Source: Acinetobacter sp. CFCC 10889
Lineage (GTDB): Bacteria; Pseudomonadota; Gammaproteobacteria; Pseudomonadales; Moraxellaceae
Length of the DNA stretch: 64,000 nucleotides
Assembly (NCBI RefSeq): GCF_003268395.1
Contig: NZ_LQXQ01000017.1
Location: 1 to 64,000 of the forward strand
Direction: 5' to 3'
The notes under the pieces are model-generated. The model was given only the letters and a program-made list of their open reading frames with translations. It had not been told where the DNA came from and ran no database searches. How positions within the stretch are numbered: position 1 is the stretch's first letter; every line of letters starts with the position of its first letter. A program made the translations under genes and the position numbers. Below are positions 37,228-45,215 of this stretch, piece by piece.

Positions 37228-38295
37228 TTATGAACCCTTTGTGACGGTTTTTACTAAGCCTGCACGAATGACTTTGGAATAGTTCTCACTACTTTGATAT
37301 TTAAAATGTTTAAACTGATCTGTACGTGGGTTGACATGCGCATGCTGATACCATTGCTTCATATTCCACTGAGAGTCCAAAGCCCCCAAGTCATAGAGAT
37401 AATTTGGTAAATAACCTGATGCCAGCAAGCGATAATCAATCGGTAATTCTTTTGGTGAAATGGCTTGGATCATGTCAAAAACCAAAGTGGTACAGTTGCT
37501 GGTTAGGGTGTTATACCATTTTGGTTGTTGTGCTAACTCATCGGTTTTACTCAAATATTCTTCGAATAAAGCACGAGTTTCAGCTTTTTGCATATTGATT
37601 GGGAAAAAATACACCTGTTCATTACGTGCATTGCTACGTGTATAAATCAAATCTTTTTCATCTGCGGCAATCAGACTTAGTTCGTATTTACGGAAAAATC
37701 CACCAATTGCTGAAAAACTTTCGGTTTTTTCCTTACGGATTTCAATCGAAAAGACCAAGGGTTTTTGGTCCGAAAAATCAAAACTCACTAAAGTATGCGC
37801 AATTTGTGGACCCATCCAATAAGAGGTAATGATATTGACCCCTGTGATGTTATTTAAGTTATAACTTCGTGTGTCCCAGTGAGCATCGTACTGATCTTCA
37901 GTTTTCCAATCAAAATTTCGAACGTTCTGAATAGTGACAATATCCCCTTGTTTTTTATAGGTAAATAAGCGATCTACTTCAGGATTCCAGTCACGATCTT
38001 GTTTGGCAGGAATATTAAAATACCACAGTAAACTCAGTAAAAAAGCCACCACATAAATGAGAATATCTTTAAATCGGCTAAAAATATTTTGTCGAATATA
38101 AATGCCTAAAATACTGAGTGAAAATACAATCCAAATTCCGATAAGAACACGACTAAATAGCATCCCCAAAGGTTCTTGAAACCAAATGACACCGCATAGC
38201 CAAAGAGAAGAAATGACCACAAAAAGGCTAAAAATGGAATGGAGTAATCCCATTCCAAAGCGATGAAAAATTGATTTTTTTTGGAATTCTTGCAT
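37228..38295 (-). CDS. DUF4105 membrane protein
   Basis: This 355-residue protein has three hydrophobic helices in the first 95 residues (about 12-34, 42-64 and 75-92) and then a roughly 250-residue extracytoplasmic domain. Phrases such as AHTLVSFDFSDQKPLVFSIE, TSNCTTLVFDMIQ and the acid/His-rich segment near the end fit DUF4105, a family with a conserved Cys and His resembling a thiol hydrolase fold. The invariant-looking Cys in SNCTT may be catalytic. No partner gene suggests a substrate. Confidence 0.72.
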   Translation of the reverse strand: MQEFQKKSIFHRFGMGLLHSIFSLFVVISSLWLCGVIWFQEPLGMLFSRVLIGIWIVFSLSILGIYIRQNIFSRFKDILIYVVAFLLSLLWYFNIPAKQDRDWNPEVDRLFTYKKQGDIVTIQNVRNFDWKTEDQYDAHWDTRSYNLNNITGVNIITSYWMGPQIAHTLVSFDFSDQKPLVFSIEIRKEKTESFSAIGGFFRKYELSLIAADEKDLIYTRSNARNEQVYFFPINMQKAETRALFEEYLSKTDELAQQPKWYNTLTSNCTTLVFDMIQAISPKELPIDYRLLASGYLPNYLYDLGALDSQWNMKQWYQHAHVNPRTDQFKHFKYQSSENYSKVIRAGLVKTVTKGS

Positions 38296-38323
38296 ATTTC
38301 AAAGTCATGATTTGAATTAATGC

Positions 38324-38836
38324 TTATTTTCGATAAGTTGCGAACTCAAAAGCAATAGCTGTTTTGTCATCAATATGTGATTCAGATGCGACTTTTTTAA
38401 ATTCAGCAGGAATCGCAGGATAATGTGCATCACCTTGTACATCGAGTTCAACATGGGTAAGTTCTAAACGATCTGCCATGTGAATGGTTTGTTTAAAAAT
38501 TTCACCACCACCAATGATAAAAATCGTATCAGGTTTTTCTGAAGCCAATACATCGGGAATGGCTTGTTCTAAAGCATCTTCAATACTGTGTGCTGTTTTT
38601 ACACCATCAAATGACCAATTTTGATCACGGGTAATCACCCAATTGACACGTTTTGGCAGGGTACGTCCCATTGATTCAAGGGTTTTACGTCCCATTACCA
38701 CTACACCGCCTTGGGTGATTTCTTTGAAGTGTTTTAGGTCGGCTGAAATATGCCAAGGAAGATCATTACCTTTGCCAATACAATGTTGCTGATCCATTGC
38801 AACGACATGTACAACTTCTAAATTTTTAAATGTCAT
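38324..38836 (-). CDS. folA: Dihydrofolate reductase FolA
   Basis: This enzyme reduces dihydrofolate to tetrahydrofolate and is the target of trimethoprim. It has the motifs VVAMDQQHCIGKGNDLPWHISADLKHF (N-terminal substrate site), VVMGRKTLESMG (cofactor site) and IFIIGGGEIFK. From ATG 38836 it is 170 residues; the frame extends to a GTG at 38863 that adds nine unusual residues. It is downstream of thyA on the same strand, so both enzymes of the thymidylate-folate cycle are together. Confidence 0.94.
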   Translation of the reverse strand: MTFKNLEVVHVVAMDQQHCIGKGNDLPWHISADLKHFKEITQGGVVVMGRKTLESMGRTLPKRVNWVITRDQNWSFDGVKTAHSIEDALEQAIPDVLASEKPDTIFIIGGGEIFKQTIHMADRLELTHVELDVQGDAHYPAIPAEFKKVASESHIDDKTAIAFEFATYRK

Positions 38837-38945
38837 AGTAAACTCATTTTTAATCCCTTCCACTTACACAGTAATGCAGCTCATCTTTTTAGAGGAAGTA
38901 ACTGCTAGAAGGAGGAAGGGAATTTATCAATACATTATTTTAAAA

Positions 38946-39788
38946 TCAAACTGCTACAGGTGCTTTAATTGCAGGATGTGATTCATAACCTACAATTTCA
39001 ATATCTTCAAATTTAAAATCGAAAATGTCTGTAATTTCAGGATTGAGTTTTAATTGACATAAAGGCAATGGTTCACGGCTCAATTGTAATTGTGCTTGTT
39101 CAAAATGGTTGGCATATAAATGTGTATCGCCACCTGTCCAAACGAAGTCCCCCACACCTAAGCCACACACTTGCGCGATCATGTGTGTGAGCAGGGCATA
39201 GCTTGCGATATTAAACGGCACACCGAGAAATACATCGGCACTGCGTTGGTAGAGCTGACAAGATAATTTGCCATTTTGTACAAAGAACTGGAACAAGGTA
39301 TGACACGGTGGCAATGCAACATTACCCGCTTCATTCGGATTCCAACCAGACACGATTAAGCGACGAGAGTTTGGATTGGTTTTGATTTCATTGATCAACC
39401 ATTTGATTTGATCAAAACCATCATTTTCATACAAACCATCGGCTTTTTTGGTTGCACCAAAGTTACGCCATTGATGACCATAGACAGGACCAAGCTCACC
39501 TTCAGGACGACCAAAACGTGCAGTTTGTTCAGCAGTCGACCATTCATCCCAAATCGATACTTTATTGTCCTTTAAATATTGAACATTGGTATCACCTTTA
39601 AGAAACCATAACAGTTCAATCACAATCGAACGGAAATGGACTTTTTTGGTGGTGAGTAGTGGAAAGCCTTTAGATAGGTCAAAACGCATTTGATGACCAA
39701 ATACAGAACGTGTTCCTGTGCCTGTACGGTCGCCTTTGTCGCCACCATTGTCGAGGATGTGTTGTAGAAGGTCTAAATACGCTTTCAT
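38946..39788 (-). CDS. thyA: Thymidylate synthase ThyA
   Basis: The 280-residue enzyme makes dTMP from dUMP with methylenetetrahydrofolate. The catalytic Cys is in [13 protein letters not shown]. The [11 protein letters not shown] start, the [22 protein letters not shown] segment and the closing GDTHLYANH motif are all conserved. Length matches the short ThyA form seen in many gammaproteobacteria. It lies about 110 bp upstream of folA. Confidence 0.97.
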   Translation of the reverse strand: MKAYLDLLQHILDNGGDKGDRTGTGTRSVFGHQMRFDLSKGFPLLTTKKVHFRSIVIELLWFLKGDTNVQYLKDNKVSIWDEWSTAEQTARFGRPEGELGPVYGHQWRNFGATKKADGLYENDGFDQIKWLINEIKTNPNSRRLIVSGWNPNEAGNVALPPCHTLFQFFVQNGKLSCQLYQRSADVFLGVPFNIASYALLTHMIAQVCGLGVGDFVWTGGDTHLYANHFEQAQLQLSREPLPLCQLKLNPEITDIFDFKFEDIEIVGYESHPAIKAPVAV

Positions 39789-39934
39789 ATTGATTCCAGA
39801 TTAGGCTCGTGCGCTTTGAAATGTTCAGCGACATTTCATGGCGTTTTGCGTTGAGCGTGTCATACTTTTGCTTAACTGAGCAGTTTATACTAAAGTTGTT
39901 TTTATTTTAATAGTGATAACAAGAGAGAAAAACA

Positions 39935-40743
39935 ATGGAGATCAGCTGGAACACGCTTCCTGAATTTATTCAACAATATAAGCCACAGATTTGGCAACAA
40001 AAAAGTCTGTGATTGAGTTAAATTTAACACCTGCTGAGGATTTGACTGTATGGCAAAGTAAAGTGGGTGGTGATCCGTATTTTCCTTTAAGTCTAGACTA
40101 TCCACAGAATGAAGAAAGTCGAGCTTTAGTTTTATTGGCACAGATTAATTTTGCTGAATTACCTGAAAATACGGTGTATCCAAGTGCAGGTATTTTGCAA
40201 TTTTTTATTGATATTGAAGATGATTTATGGGGTTTAGATTTTGATGAGCCACAAAATCAAAATAATTTCCGTATCATTTTTCATGAACAAGTTACACAAG
40301 ATGTTGCACAATTGTTGCAGGAATTTCCGATACAAGATTTGGATCAGGACATGAACCCTGTGACAGGGCAGTATGCTGTACAGTTTGTGGCAGATGAACG
40401 TTATATTTCAATAGGTGATCATGCTTTTGCTGAGACCATCTTTGATCCTTATGGCTTAGAGGGTGAACAGGTGGATGAAGAAGAAATCTATGATCAGTAT
40501 GATGAGACATTTAGTGCGAGTGGTCATCATTTAGGCGGTTATCCTTACTTCACACAAGATGATCCTCGTGGTAATGATGAGCGTTTTAAAGACTATGTTT
40601 TGCTATTTCAGCTTGATAGTTCGGGACAGGAAGATGTCGAAATTTTATGGGGAGATTGTGGTGTTGCCAATTTCTTCATTCATCCTGATGATTTGAAAAA
40701 GCGTGATTTTTCCAAAGTAATGTATAACTGGGATTGTTCTTAA
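39935..40743 (+). pseudogene. YwqG-like DUF1963 protein, frameshifted near the N-terminus
   Basis: From ATG 39935, with an AAGAGAG site, the frame encodes MEISWNTLPEFIQQYKPQIW and then stops at 40010. Adding one base to the run of six A residues at 39999-40004 would join it to a frame that is open to 40743 and gives a 269-residue protein. That protein has LTVWQSKVGGDPYFPL, LLAQINFAELP, HHLGGYPYFTQDDPRG and a GDCGVANFFIHPDDL tail, the DUF1963 (YwqG) family pattern. The paralogue at 42561-43391 has the same layout and an uninterrupted N-terminus. Function of the family is unknown. Confidence 0.78.
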
Positions 40744-40793
40744 TGATCTAAACTCAATGGTATGAGGGAGATCAGGTTGAGGGAATGCAGCTC

Positions 40794-40823
40794 AATAGAC
40801 CTATTAAGGGATAGGTCTATTTT
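40794..40823 (+). terminator. Rho-independent terminator after the first DUF1963 gene
   Basis: The stem AATAGACCTAT / ATAGGTCTATT with loop TAAGGG is followed by TTTTG. It lies 50 bp beyond the stop. The rest of the gap to 41076 is AT-rich with no supported gene; a 16-codon frame at 40992 has no ribosome site. Confidence 0.8.
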
Positions 40824-41076
40824 GTGATATGTTTCACAATAAGTTTTTATTGCATAAAAAATGATAATAATATATTTAAAATTGATATAGAAAATATTTC
40901 CGAAAAAGGAGCGTAGAAAGAGCAACTTAAACTATTCTCATTTACATTCACAAATTTTATTACATTTACATTAACCACTTTTTAAGAATCTATGGCTAGT
41001 ATCACTGCTTCTTTCATGAGTGTATTGGTCTTTTTATGGTAGGACAGGTTCAAAGAAACAAGGATGAGGTTGAGCA

Positions 41077-41625
41077 ATGATCGTCGATTTAAATACTCAA
41101 CCCGTATCAGATGTACACGCAAGCCATACTGCGAGTCAGTTTATTTTTCAACTTGAACATGGTTCTTTCTATCCTCAGCAAGAGGATTTTGACCCAACAG
41201 CAATTATTCAAAAAAATAAATTGAAAGTTGCACAAGCCAATCAGTTTTCATTGAGCAATGCATTTCAAATTGATATTGATAAATTTATTAATAAATTAGA
41301 CAGTATTTCTGCACGTACCAGTTCAGCACGTTGTGCACGAAGTATTCGTATCGCTTTGCAAACGGCAGGTGCTAAATTTACCAATCATCCTGTTGCTGCA
41401 GCAGATTGGGGCGGAACGCTCGAAGAAATCGGTTATAAGCAAATTCAACCCGCTTTTGATAATCCGCAAGAAGGTGATATTTATATTATCGATCGTACCC
41501 GTAAACATCGTTATGGGCATATTGCAGGTTATACAGGTACGGAATGGGTTTCGGACTTTAAACAACGTAGCTATGATGTTTACAAAGGCGATGTGACTTA
41601 TAAATATTATCGTTTACAAGCTTAA
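41077..41625 (+). CDS. Putative cell-wall amidase/CHAP-like cysteine hydrolase without a signal peptide
   Basis: This 182-residue protein has a poorly conserved N-terminal 70 residues and then a papain-like arrangement: Cys86 in SSARCARSIRIAL starting a helix, GDIYIIDR (GD-x-Ile strand) and His148 in YGHIAGYTG, with EWVSDF after it. That is the order of CHAP/NlpC-type peptidoglycan amidases. There is no signal peptide or lipobox, which is unusual for an enzyme acting on the cell wall and matches effectors exported by type VI secretion; that is inference. It stands on the plus strand opposite two small membrane protein genes. Confidence 0.68.
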   Translation: MIVDLNTQPVSDVHASHTASQFIFQLEHGSFYPQQEDFDPTAIIQKNKLKVAQANQFSLSNAFQIDIDKFINKLDSISARTSSARCARSIRIALQTAGAKFTNHPVAAADWGGTLEEIGYKQIQPAFDNPQEGDIYIIDRTRKHRYGHIAGYTGTEWVSDFKQRSYDVYKGDVTYKYYRLQA

Positions 41626-41666
41626 TCATCTTGATTTCAAAGACATTTTTAGATGAAAATGGCTAG

Positions 41667-41706
41667 ATTAAAAAGGAAGCTTATTCGGGAAAATCTTCCT
41701 TTTTAA
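41667..41706. terminator. Bidirectional terminator after the amidase-like gene
   Basis: The stem TTAAAAAGGAAG / CTTCCTTTTTAA with a 15-base loop lies between the amidase-like gene and the converging small membrane gene, whose last codons it overlaps. Confidence 0.78.
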
Positions 41707-42074
41707 TCCGTACGTTTGGCACGATTTTCATAATTTGCAATGAGAATGAAGCCAAGTGCCATAAAGCCAAAACATTGCAAGATCAGGTAAATCAGGTCTT
41801 GCTTTGGTAGAAACCATGTCATGATTGCCAAAGCGAAAATAGGGAATAGCGCAGTCAATATTTTCAAAAGTTTAACCTGAATGCTGGATGCCAATATTTT
41901 CAAACTGAGCTGTTTTAACACATGTAAAGCAATGCCTATTGCTAAACTGATTGCGACAAATAATGGACTAAGTTTGGCAATACTTGAACAATAATAAATT
42001 GCTATACATAGCATGATGCTGACGATTAATTTAACTTGTCGTGTGCAGCGTTCGGAATACCAAAAATCTAGCAT
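41703..42074 (-). CDS. Small multi-helix membrane protein, paralogue of its upstream neighbour
   Basis: The 123-residue protein starts MLDFWYSER and has about four membrane helices (residues about 14-32, 35-50, 68-84 and 92-110) with a basic C-terminal end. The start MLDFW and the overall layout, including GFMALGFIL near the end, match the next gene, MLEFW and GFMALAVCL. The two genes are separated by 2 bp, so they form a duplicated pair. No family or function is recognised. Confidence 0.65.
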   Translation of the reverse strand: MLDFWYSERCTRQVKLIVSIMLCIAIYYCSSIAKLSPLFVAISLAIGIALHVLKQLSLKILASSIQVKLLKILTALFPIFALAIMTWFLPKQDLIYLILQCFGFMALGFILIANYENRAKRTD

Positions 42075-42076
42075 GG

Positions 42077-42460
42077 TTAAGGCGCTTGTGTTGGTTTATT
42101 TTGATGAAGTAATGACAAGGGTGAAAATAAACACACTGCCAATGCCATAAAGCCAATGCCTTGAGCACCCGGAATTAAAATTTCTCCTTGATTCATATTT
42201 TTAAAGATCAATGCCAATAACAGTGCGATTGGAATCCATGTCAGTATGCGATACACAATACCTGTGGGATTTTTTGCTGCAAAATGTATTTTACAATAAC
42301 GACAGATGAGAAAAATTACTCCCGTTGCAACAAACATTAAGATCGCTGTATATGCCAAAGGTTGCATGCGATAGAGCAATACAGTGGCAATGGCGATCAC
42401 AATCAAGATCAGAAATTTTTTAAAGACAGGTGTTTGTGGATCAAACCAAAATTCAAGCAT
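42077..42460 (-). CDS. Small multi-helix membrane protein, paralogue of its downstream neighbour
   Basis: The 127-residue protein starts MLEFWFDPQTP and has about four helices (residues about 14-30, 33-51, 70-85 and 97-112). A Cys-containing loop (CRYCKIHFAAKN) lies between the second and third helices. It is first in a two-gene operon with its paralogue. The pair faces an amidase-like gene and lies between two DUF1963 genes, a context that might suggest self-protection, but nothing in the sequence shows it. Confidence 0.65.
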   Translation of the reverse strand: MLEFWFDPQTPVFKKFLILIVIAIATVLLYRMQPLAYTAILMFVATGVIFLICRYCKIHFAAKNPTGIVYRILTWIPIALLLALIFKNMNQGEILIPGAQGIGFMALAVCLFSPLSLLHQNKPTQAP

Positions 42461-42560
42461 AATATGTGTGTATGTTCAAAGGATGTTTTTAGTATAAATG
42501 AACTTGTTGAAAAGAAGAGTTTTAGTTACGTAGTCATCCAAAATAAGATGGAATAGAGAA

Positions 42561-43391
42561 ATGTCAAAAATAGCACAATTACCAGAACAATTTCGCCCTT
42601 TAATCAAAACCATCGAATCAACCTTACAGACATGTGTCGAATTTGATCGGGAAGAAAAAAGTCATGTGCATTTATGGCAAAGTAATTTGGGGATGTATCC
42701 TTATTTTCCTTTGGAGAGTGAATATCCTTGCTCTCAGGTGAGTAATGAACCTTTGCAATTTTTGGCGCAAATTAATTTTTCAGAAATTCCTCAGTTGGAT
42801 GGTTTTCCTGAAAAGGGAATTGTGCAGTTCTATCTCAATATGAAAGCGTGGGATTTGGGCATGGATGAGAGCCTTGAACATGTACAGTTGAATCATCGTG
42901 TGCTGTATTTTCCAGAGGTGAATGAAGATGAATCCTTACTTAAAACTCGTGAAACACTGAGAAATTTTTCGGAAATTTCTGAGGATGAGGCACAATTATG
43001 GGTGGATGGGAGTGCTTTAGCATTTAACAAAGCTCAACAATATATGACCTTTTTTGACTACCGTTTTGCACCACTACTTTTTAACCGTCAAGAGGTATAT
43101 GTCAGTTCGAATTATGAGGATATTTTACATGCCTATCAGCATTATCAAATGCCTTATACTGAGGATTTTCAAAGTGAGGGTGGGCATCGAATAGGTGGTT
43201 ATGCAAATTATCTACATTCCACAGATCACCGAACTGAATTTGGCATCGAAGATCATCTGTTGTTAATGCAGTTAGATACAGATGAAGGTTTGGAGTGGTG
43301 TGATAGTGGTATTGCACAATGGTATATTCACCCCGATGATCTTAAACAATGCGATTTCTCTAAAGTTGTGTTTTTGTGGGCGTGTCATTAA
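42561..43391 (+). CDS. YwqG-like DUF1963 protein (intact paralogue)
   Basis: This 276-residue cytoplasmic protein has the DUF1963 pattern: LWQSNLGMYPYFPLESEYP, LAQINFSEIPQLDGFPEKGIVQFY, HRIGGYANYLHSTDH and a CDSGIAQWYIHPDDLKQCDFSKVVF tail. It parallels the frameshifted protein at 39935-40743 along its entire length. In Bacillus the YwqG gene lies in a region with a toxin-immunity locus, but no activity is established for the family. Its ATG follows AGAGAA. A terminator follows just after the stop. Confidence 0.85.
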   Translation: MSKIAQLPEQFRPLIKTIESTLQTCVEFDREEKSHVHLWQSNLGMYPYFPLESEYPCSQVSNEPLQFLAQINFSEIPQLDGFPEKGIVQFYLNMKAWDLGMDESLEHVQLNHRVLYFPEVNEDESLLKTRETLRNFSEISEDEAQLWVDGSALAFNKAQQYMTFFDYRFAPLLFNRQEVYVSSNYEDILHAYQHYQMPYTEDFQSEGGHRIGGYANYLHSTDHRTEFGIEDHLLLMQLDTDEGLEWCDSGIAQWYIHPDDLKQCDFSKVVFLWACH

Positions 43392-43392
43392 A

Positions 43393-43428
43393 GAAAAAAG
43401 CGAATATTTGATTTAAATATTCGCTTTG
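43393..43428. terminator. Bidirectional terminator between the DUF1963 gene and lgt
   Basis: The stem AAAGCGAATATTT / AAATATTCGCTTT with a GATT loop lies between the converging genes. The A-run on its left gives a T-run for the minus strand; the plus-strand T-run is short. Confidence 0.75.
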
Positions 43429-43451
43429 AGTGGTTTTTAGTTTTTAAATCA

Positions 43452-44270
43452 TTAGGTGTTTTTCTGTGGTCCCCAATCAAAGATTTTCTTTTGATAGGCA
43501 TACCAAATCATCCATAAGCCAATCAAAATCATTGGGAATGATAAAATTTGTCCTTTGGTCATCCAGCCAAATAAGATATAACCTTGGTCTGCGTCAGGTT
43601 CACGGAAGAATTCCATAAAGAAGCGAGCACAGCCATAACCCATTAAGAAAATCGCTGAAACAGCATAACGTGGGCGAGGTTTTGAACTAAACCACCATAA
43701 GATGATAAAGAGTAATAAACCCTCACACAGGGCTTGATAGAGCTGTGATGGGTGGCGAACTAAGTGTAACGGGTCAGTTGGGAAAATCATGCCCAATGCA
43801 AAGTTTGGATCAGATACTTGGCGACCATACAATTCACCACCGATAAAATTACCAAAACGACCAAACATTAAACCTGTGGGTACACAGGGTGCGATAAAGT
43901 CCAAAGTTTCAAACCATGTCTTTTTGTATTTATGACACCATAACAACATCGCAACCATGACACCGAGGAAGCCACCATGAAAGCTCATGCCGCCTGTCCA
44001 GACTTTAAATAACCAGATTGGATCAGCAATAAATTTGTCGAACTCATAAAATAATACGTAACCAATACGTCCACCAAGTACGACACCTAAAGCCCCATAA
44101 AATACAAGGTCGGAAACCATTTCTGAATTCCAGTTGGTACGTTGTTTTGCGCGATAGGTTGCCAGTCCCCAAGCACATAAAAATGCCAGTAGATACATGA
44201 CTCCATACCAATGTACTTTCAGTGGACCCAGTGCGATTGCGACTGGATCGATATTTGGGTAGGTCAGCAT
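43452..44270 (-). CDS. lgt: Prolipoprotein diacylglyceryl transferase Lgt
   Basis: Lgt attaches diacylglycerol to the Cys of lipobox signal peptides at the inner membrane. The 272-residue protein has about seven helices with the signature HWYGVMYLLAF, GGMSFHGGFLGV and the essential GRFGNFIGGELYGR motif. ATG 44270 is chosen over the in-frame TTG at 44273. Lipoproteins encoded in this window (META protein, PhoX) are plausible clients. Confidence 0.97.
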   Translation of the reverse strand: MLTYPNIDPVAIALGPLKVHWYGVMYLLAFLCAWGLATYRAKQRTNWNSEMVSDLVFYGALGVVLGGRIGYVLFYEFDKFIADPIWLFKVWTGGMSFHGGFLGVMVAMLLWCHKYKKTWFETLDFIAPCVPTGLMFGRFGNFIGGELYGRQVSDPNFALGMIFPTDPLHLVRHPSQLYQALCEGLLLFIILWWFSSKPRPRYAVSAIFLMGYGCARFFMEFFREPDADQGYILFGWMTKGQILSFPMILIGLWMIWYAYQKKIFDWGPQKNT

Positions 44271-44375
44271 CAAAATTCCTTTGTATTCTGTTTTGCACAG
44301 ATTTTAGCTGAAAGATATGAAAAATGTTGTACATTCAATGTGTAAACTTAAAGTAATACAAAATGGAATAAAAAT

Positions 44376-45158
44376 ATGTGTATTGTGGCTTTGGCATGGC
44401 AAGTCCTTGAAGATATGCCATTATGTTTGATTTCAAATCGAGATGAATTTTATCATCGCCCTACTTCACAACTGCATCATTGGGAAAATAGTCCAATTAT
44501 TGCAGGGCAAGATTTACAATCAGGTGGCACATGGATGGGGGTGACGGAGCAGGGACGTTGGGCGATTGTCACCAACCATCGGGATGGTCATGATAAAAAT
44601 ACTTATCCCACCTCACGAGGGCATTTGATTCAAGCATTTTTAGCGTCAACACAAACTCCGATTCGTTTTGCACAAGACTTAGAAAAACAGCAATGTGACT
44701 ATGCAGGATTTAACCTATTTATTGGAGATCAAAATCAAGCGGTATATATGAGTAATCGTGGTGAAGCTCCTCAGGTCTTAGCCAAAGGTGTTTTTGTGGT
44801 GTCTAATGGTTTACTCAGTGAAGATTGGGAAAAGACCAAACATTTGCGTAAACGTTTTACTCAAGAGTTTTTACCGATGTTGCAATTGTCATCGACACCT
44901 GAGCAGGACTTAGAGCATGCTGCGTGGGATATTTTGCAAGATGAGCGCAAAATTATTCCAGATTTATTACCAAATACAGGCATCAATACTGAAATGGAGC
45001 ATTTATTGTCTTCGACCTTTATTCAAAGCCCTGTATATGGTACCCGTTGTTCCAATTTCTTAACTGTTCACAATGATAAAATTCAATGGTTTGAGAAAAC
45101 TCAACAGGGCGAAAAAGTTGGGGATGTAGTGAAAGTGAATAGACTGATTTGCAAATAG
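44376..45158 (+). CDS. NRDE family (TANGO2-like) protein
   Basis: This 260-residue protein opens MCIVALAW and carries the eponymous Asn-Arg-Asp-Glu in LISNRDEFYHRPT, followed by QSGGTWMGVTEQGRWAIVTNHRD and the SNGLLSEDWEKTKHLR block. These are hallmarks of the NRDE/TANGO2 family with its Ntn-hydrolase-like fold and N-terminal Cys2. In eukaryotes TANGO2 has been tied to heme trafficking and acyl-CoA metabolism; the role in bacteria is unknown. It is divergent from lgt and ends at a terminator shared with phoX. Confidence 0.9.
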   Translation: MCIVALAWQVLEDMPLCLISNRDEFYHRPTSQLHHWENSPIIAGQDLQSGGTWMGVTEQGRWAIVTNHRDGHDKNTYPTSRGHLIQAFLASTQTPIRFAQDLEKQQCDYAGFNLFIGDQNQAVYMSNRGEAPQVLAKGVFVVSNGLLSEDWEKTKHLRKRFTQEFLPMLQLSSTPEQDLEHAAWDILQDERKIIPDLLPNTGINTEMEHLLSSTFIQSPVYGTRCSNFLTVHNDKIQWFEKTQQGEKVGDVVKVNRLICK

Positions 45159-45159
45159 A

Positions 45160-45190
45160 AAACCACATGTACCGAAATACATGTGGCTTT
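45160..45190. terminator. Bidirectional terminator between the NRDE gene and phoX
   Basis: The stem AACCACATGTA / TACATGTGGCTT with loop CCGAAA lies between the converging genes and has T-rich flanks on both strands. Confidence 0.78.
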
Positions 45191-45215
45191 TATAAATGAT
45201 CAGTAGCTTGCAGAT

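Noticed and set aside
40992-41042. Short frame of 16 codons before the amidase-like gene
   Set aside because: It has no ribosome binding site and no evidence of conservation.
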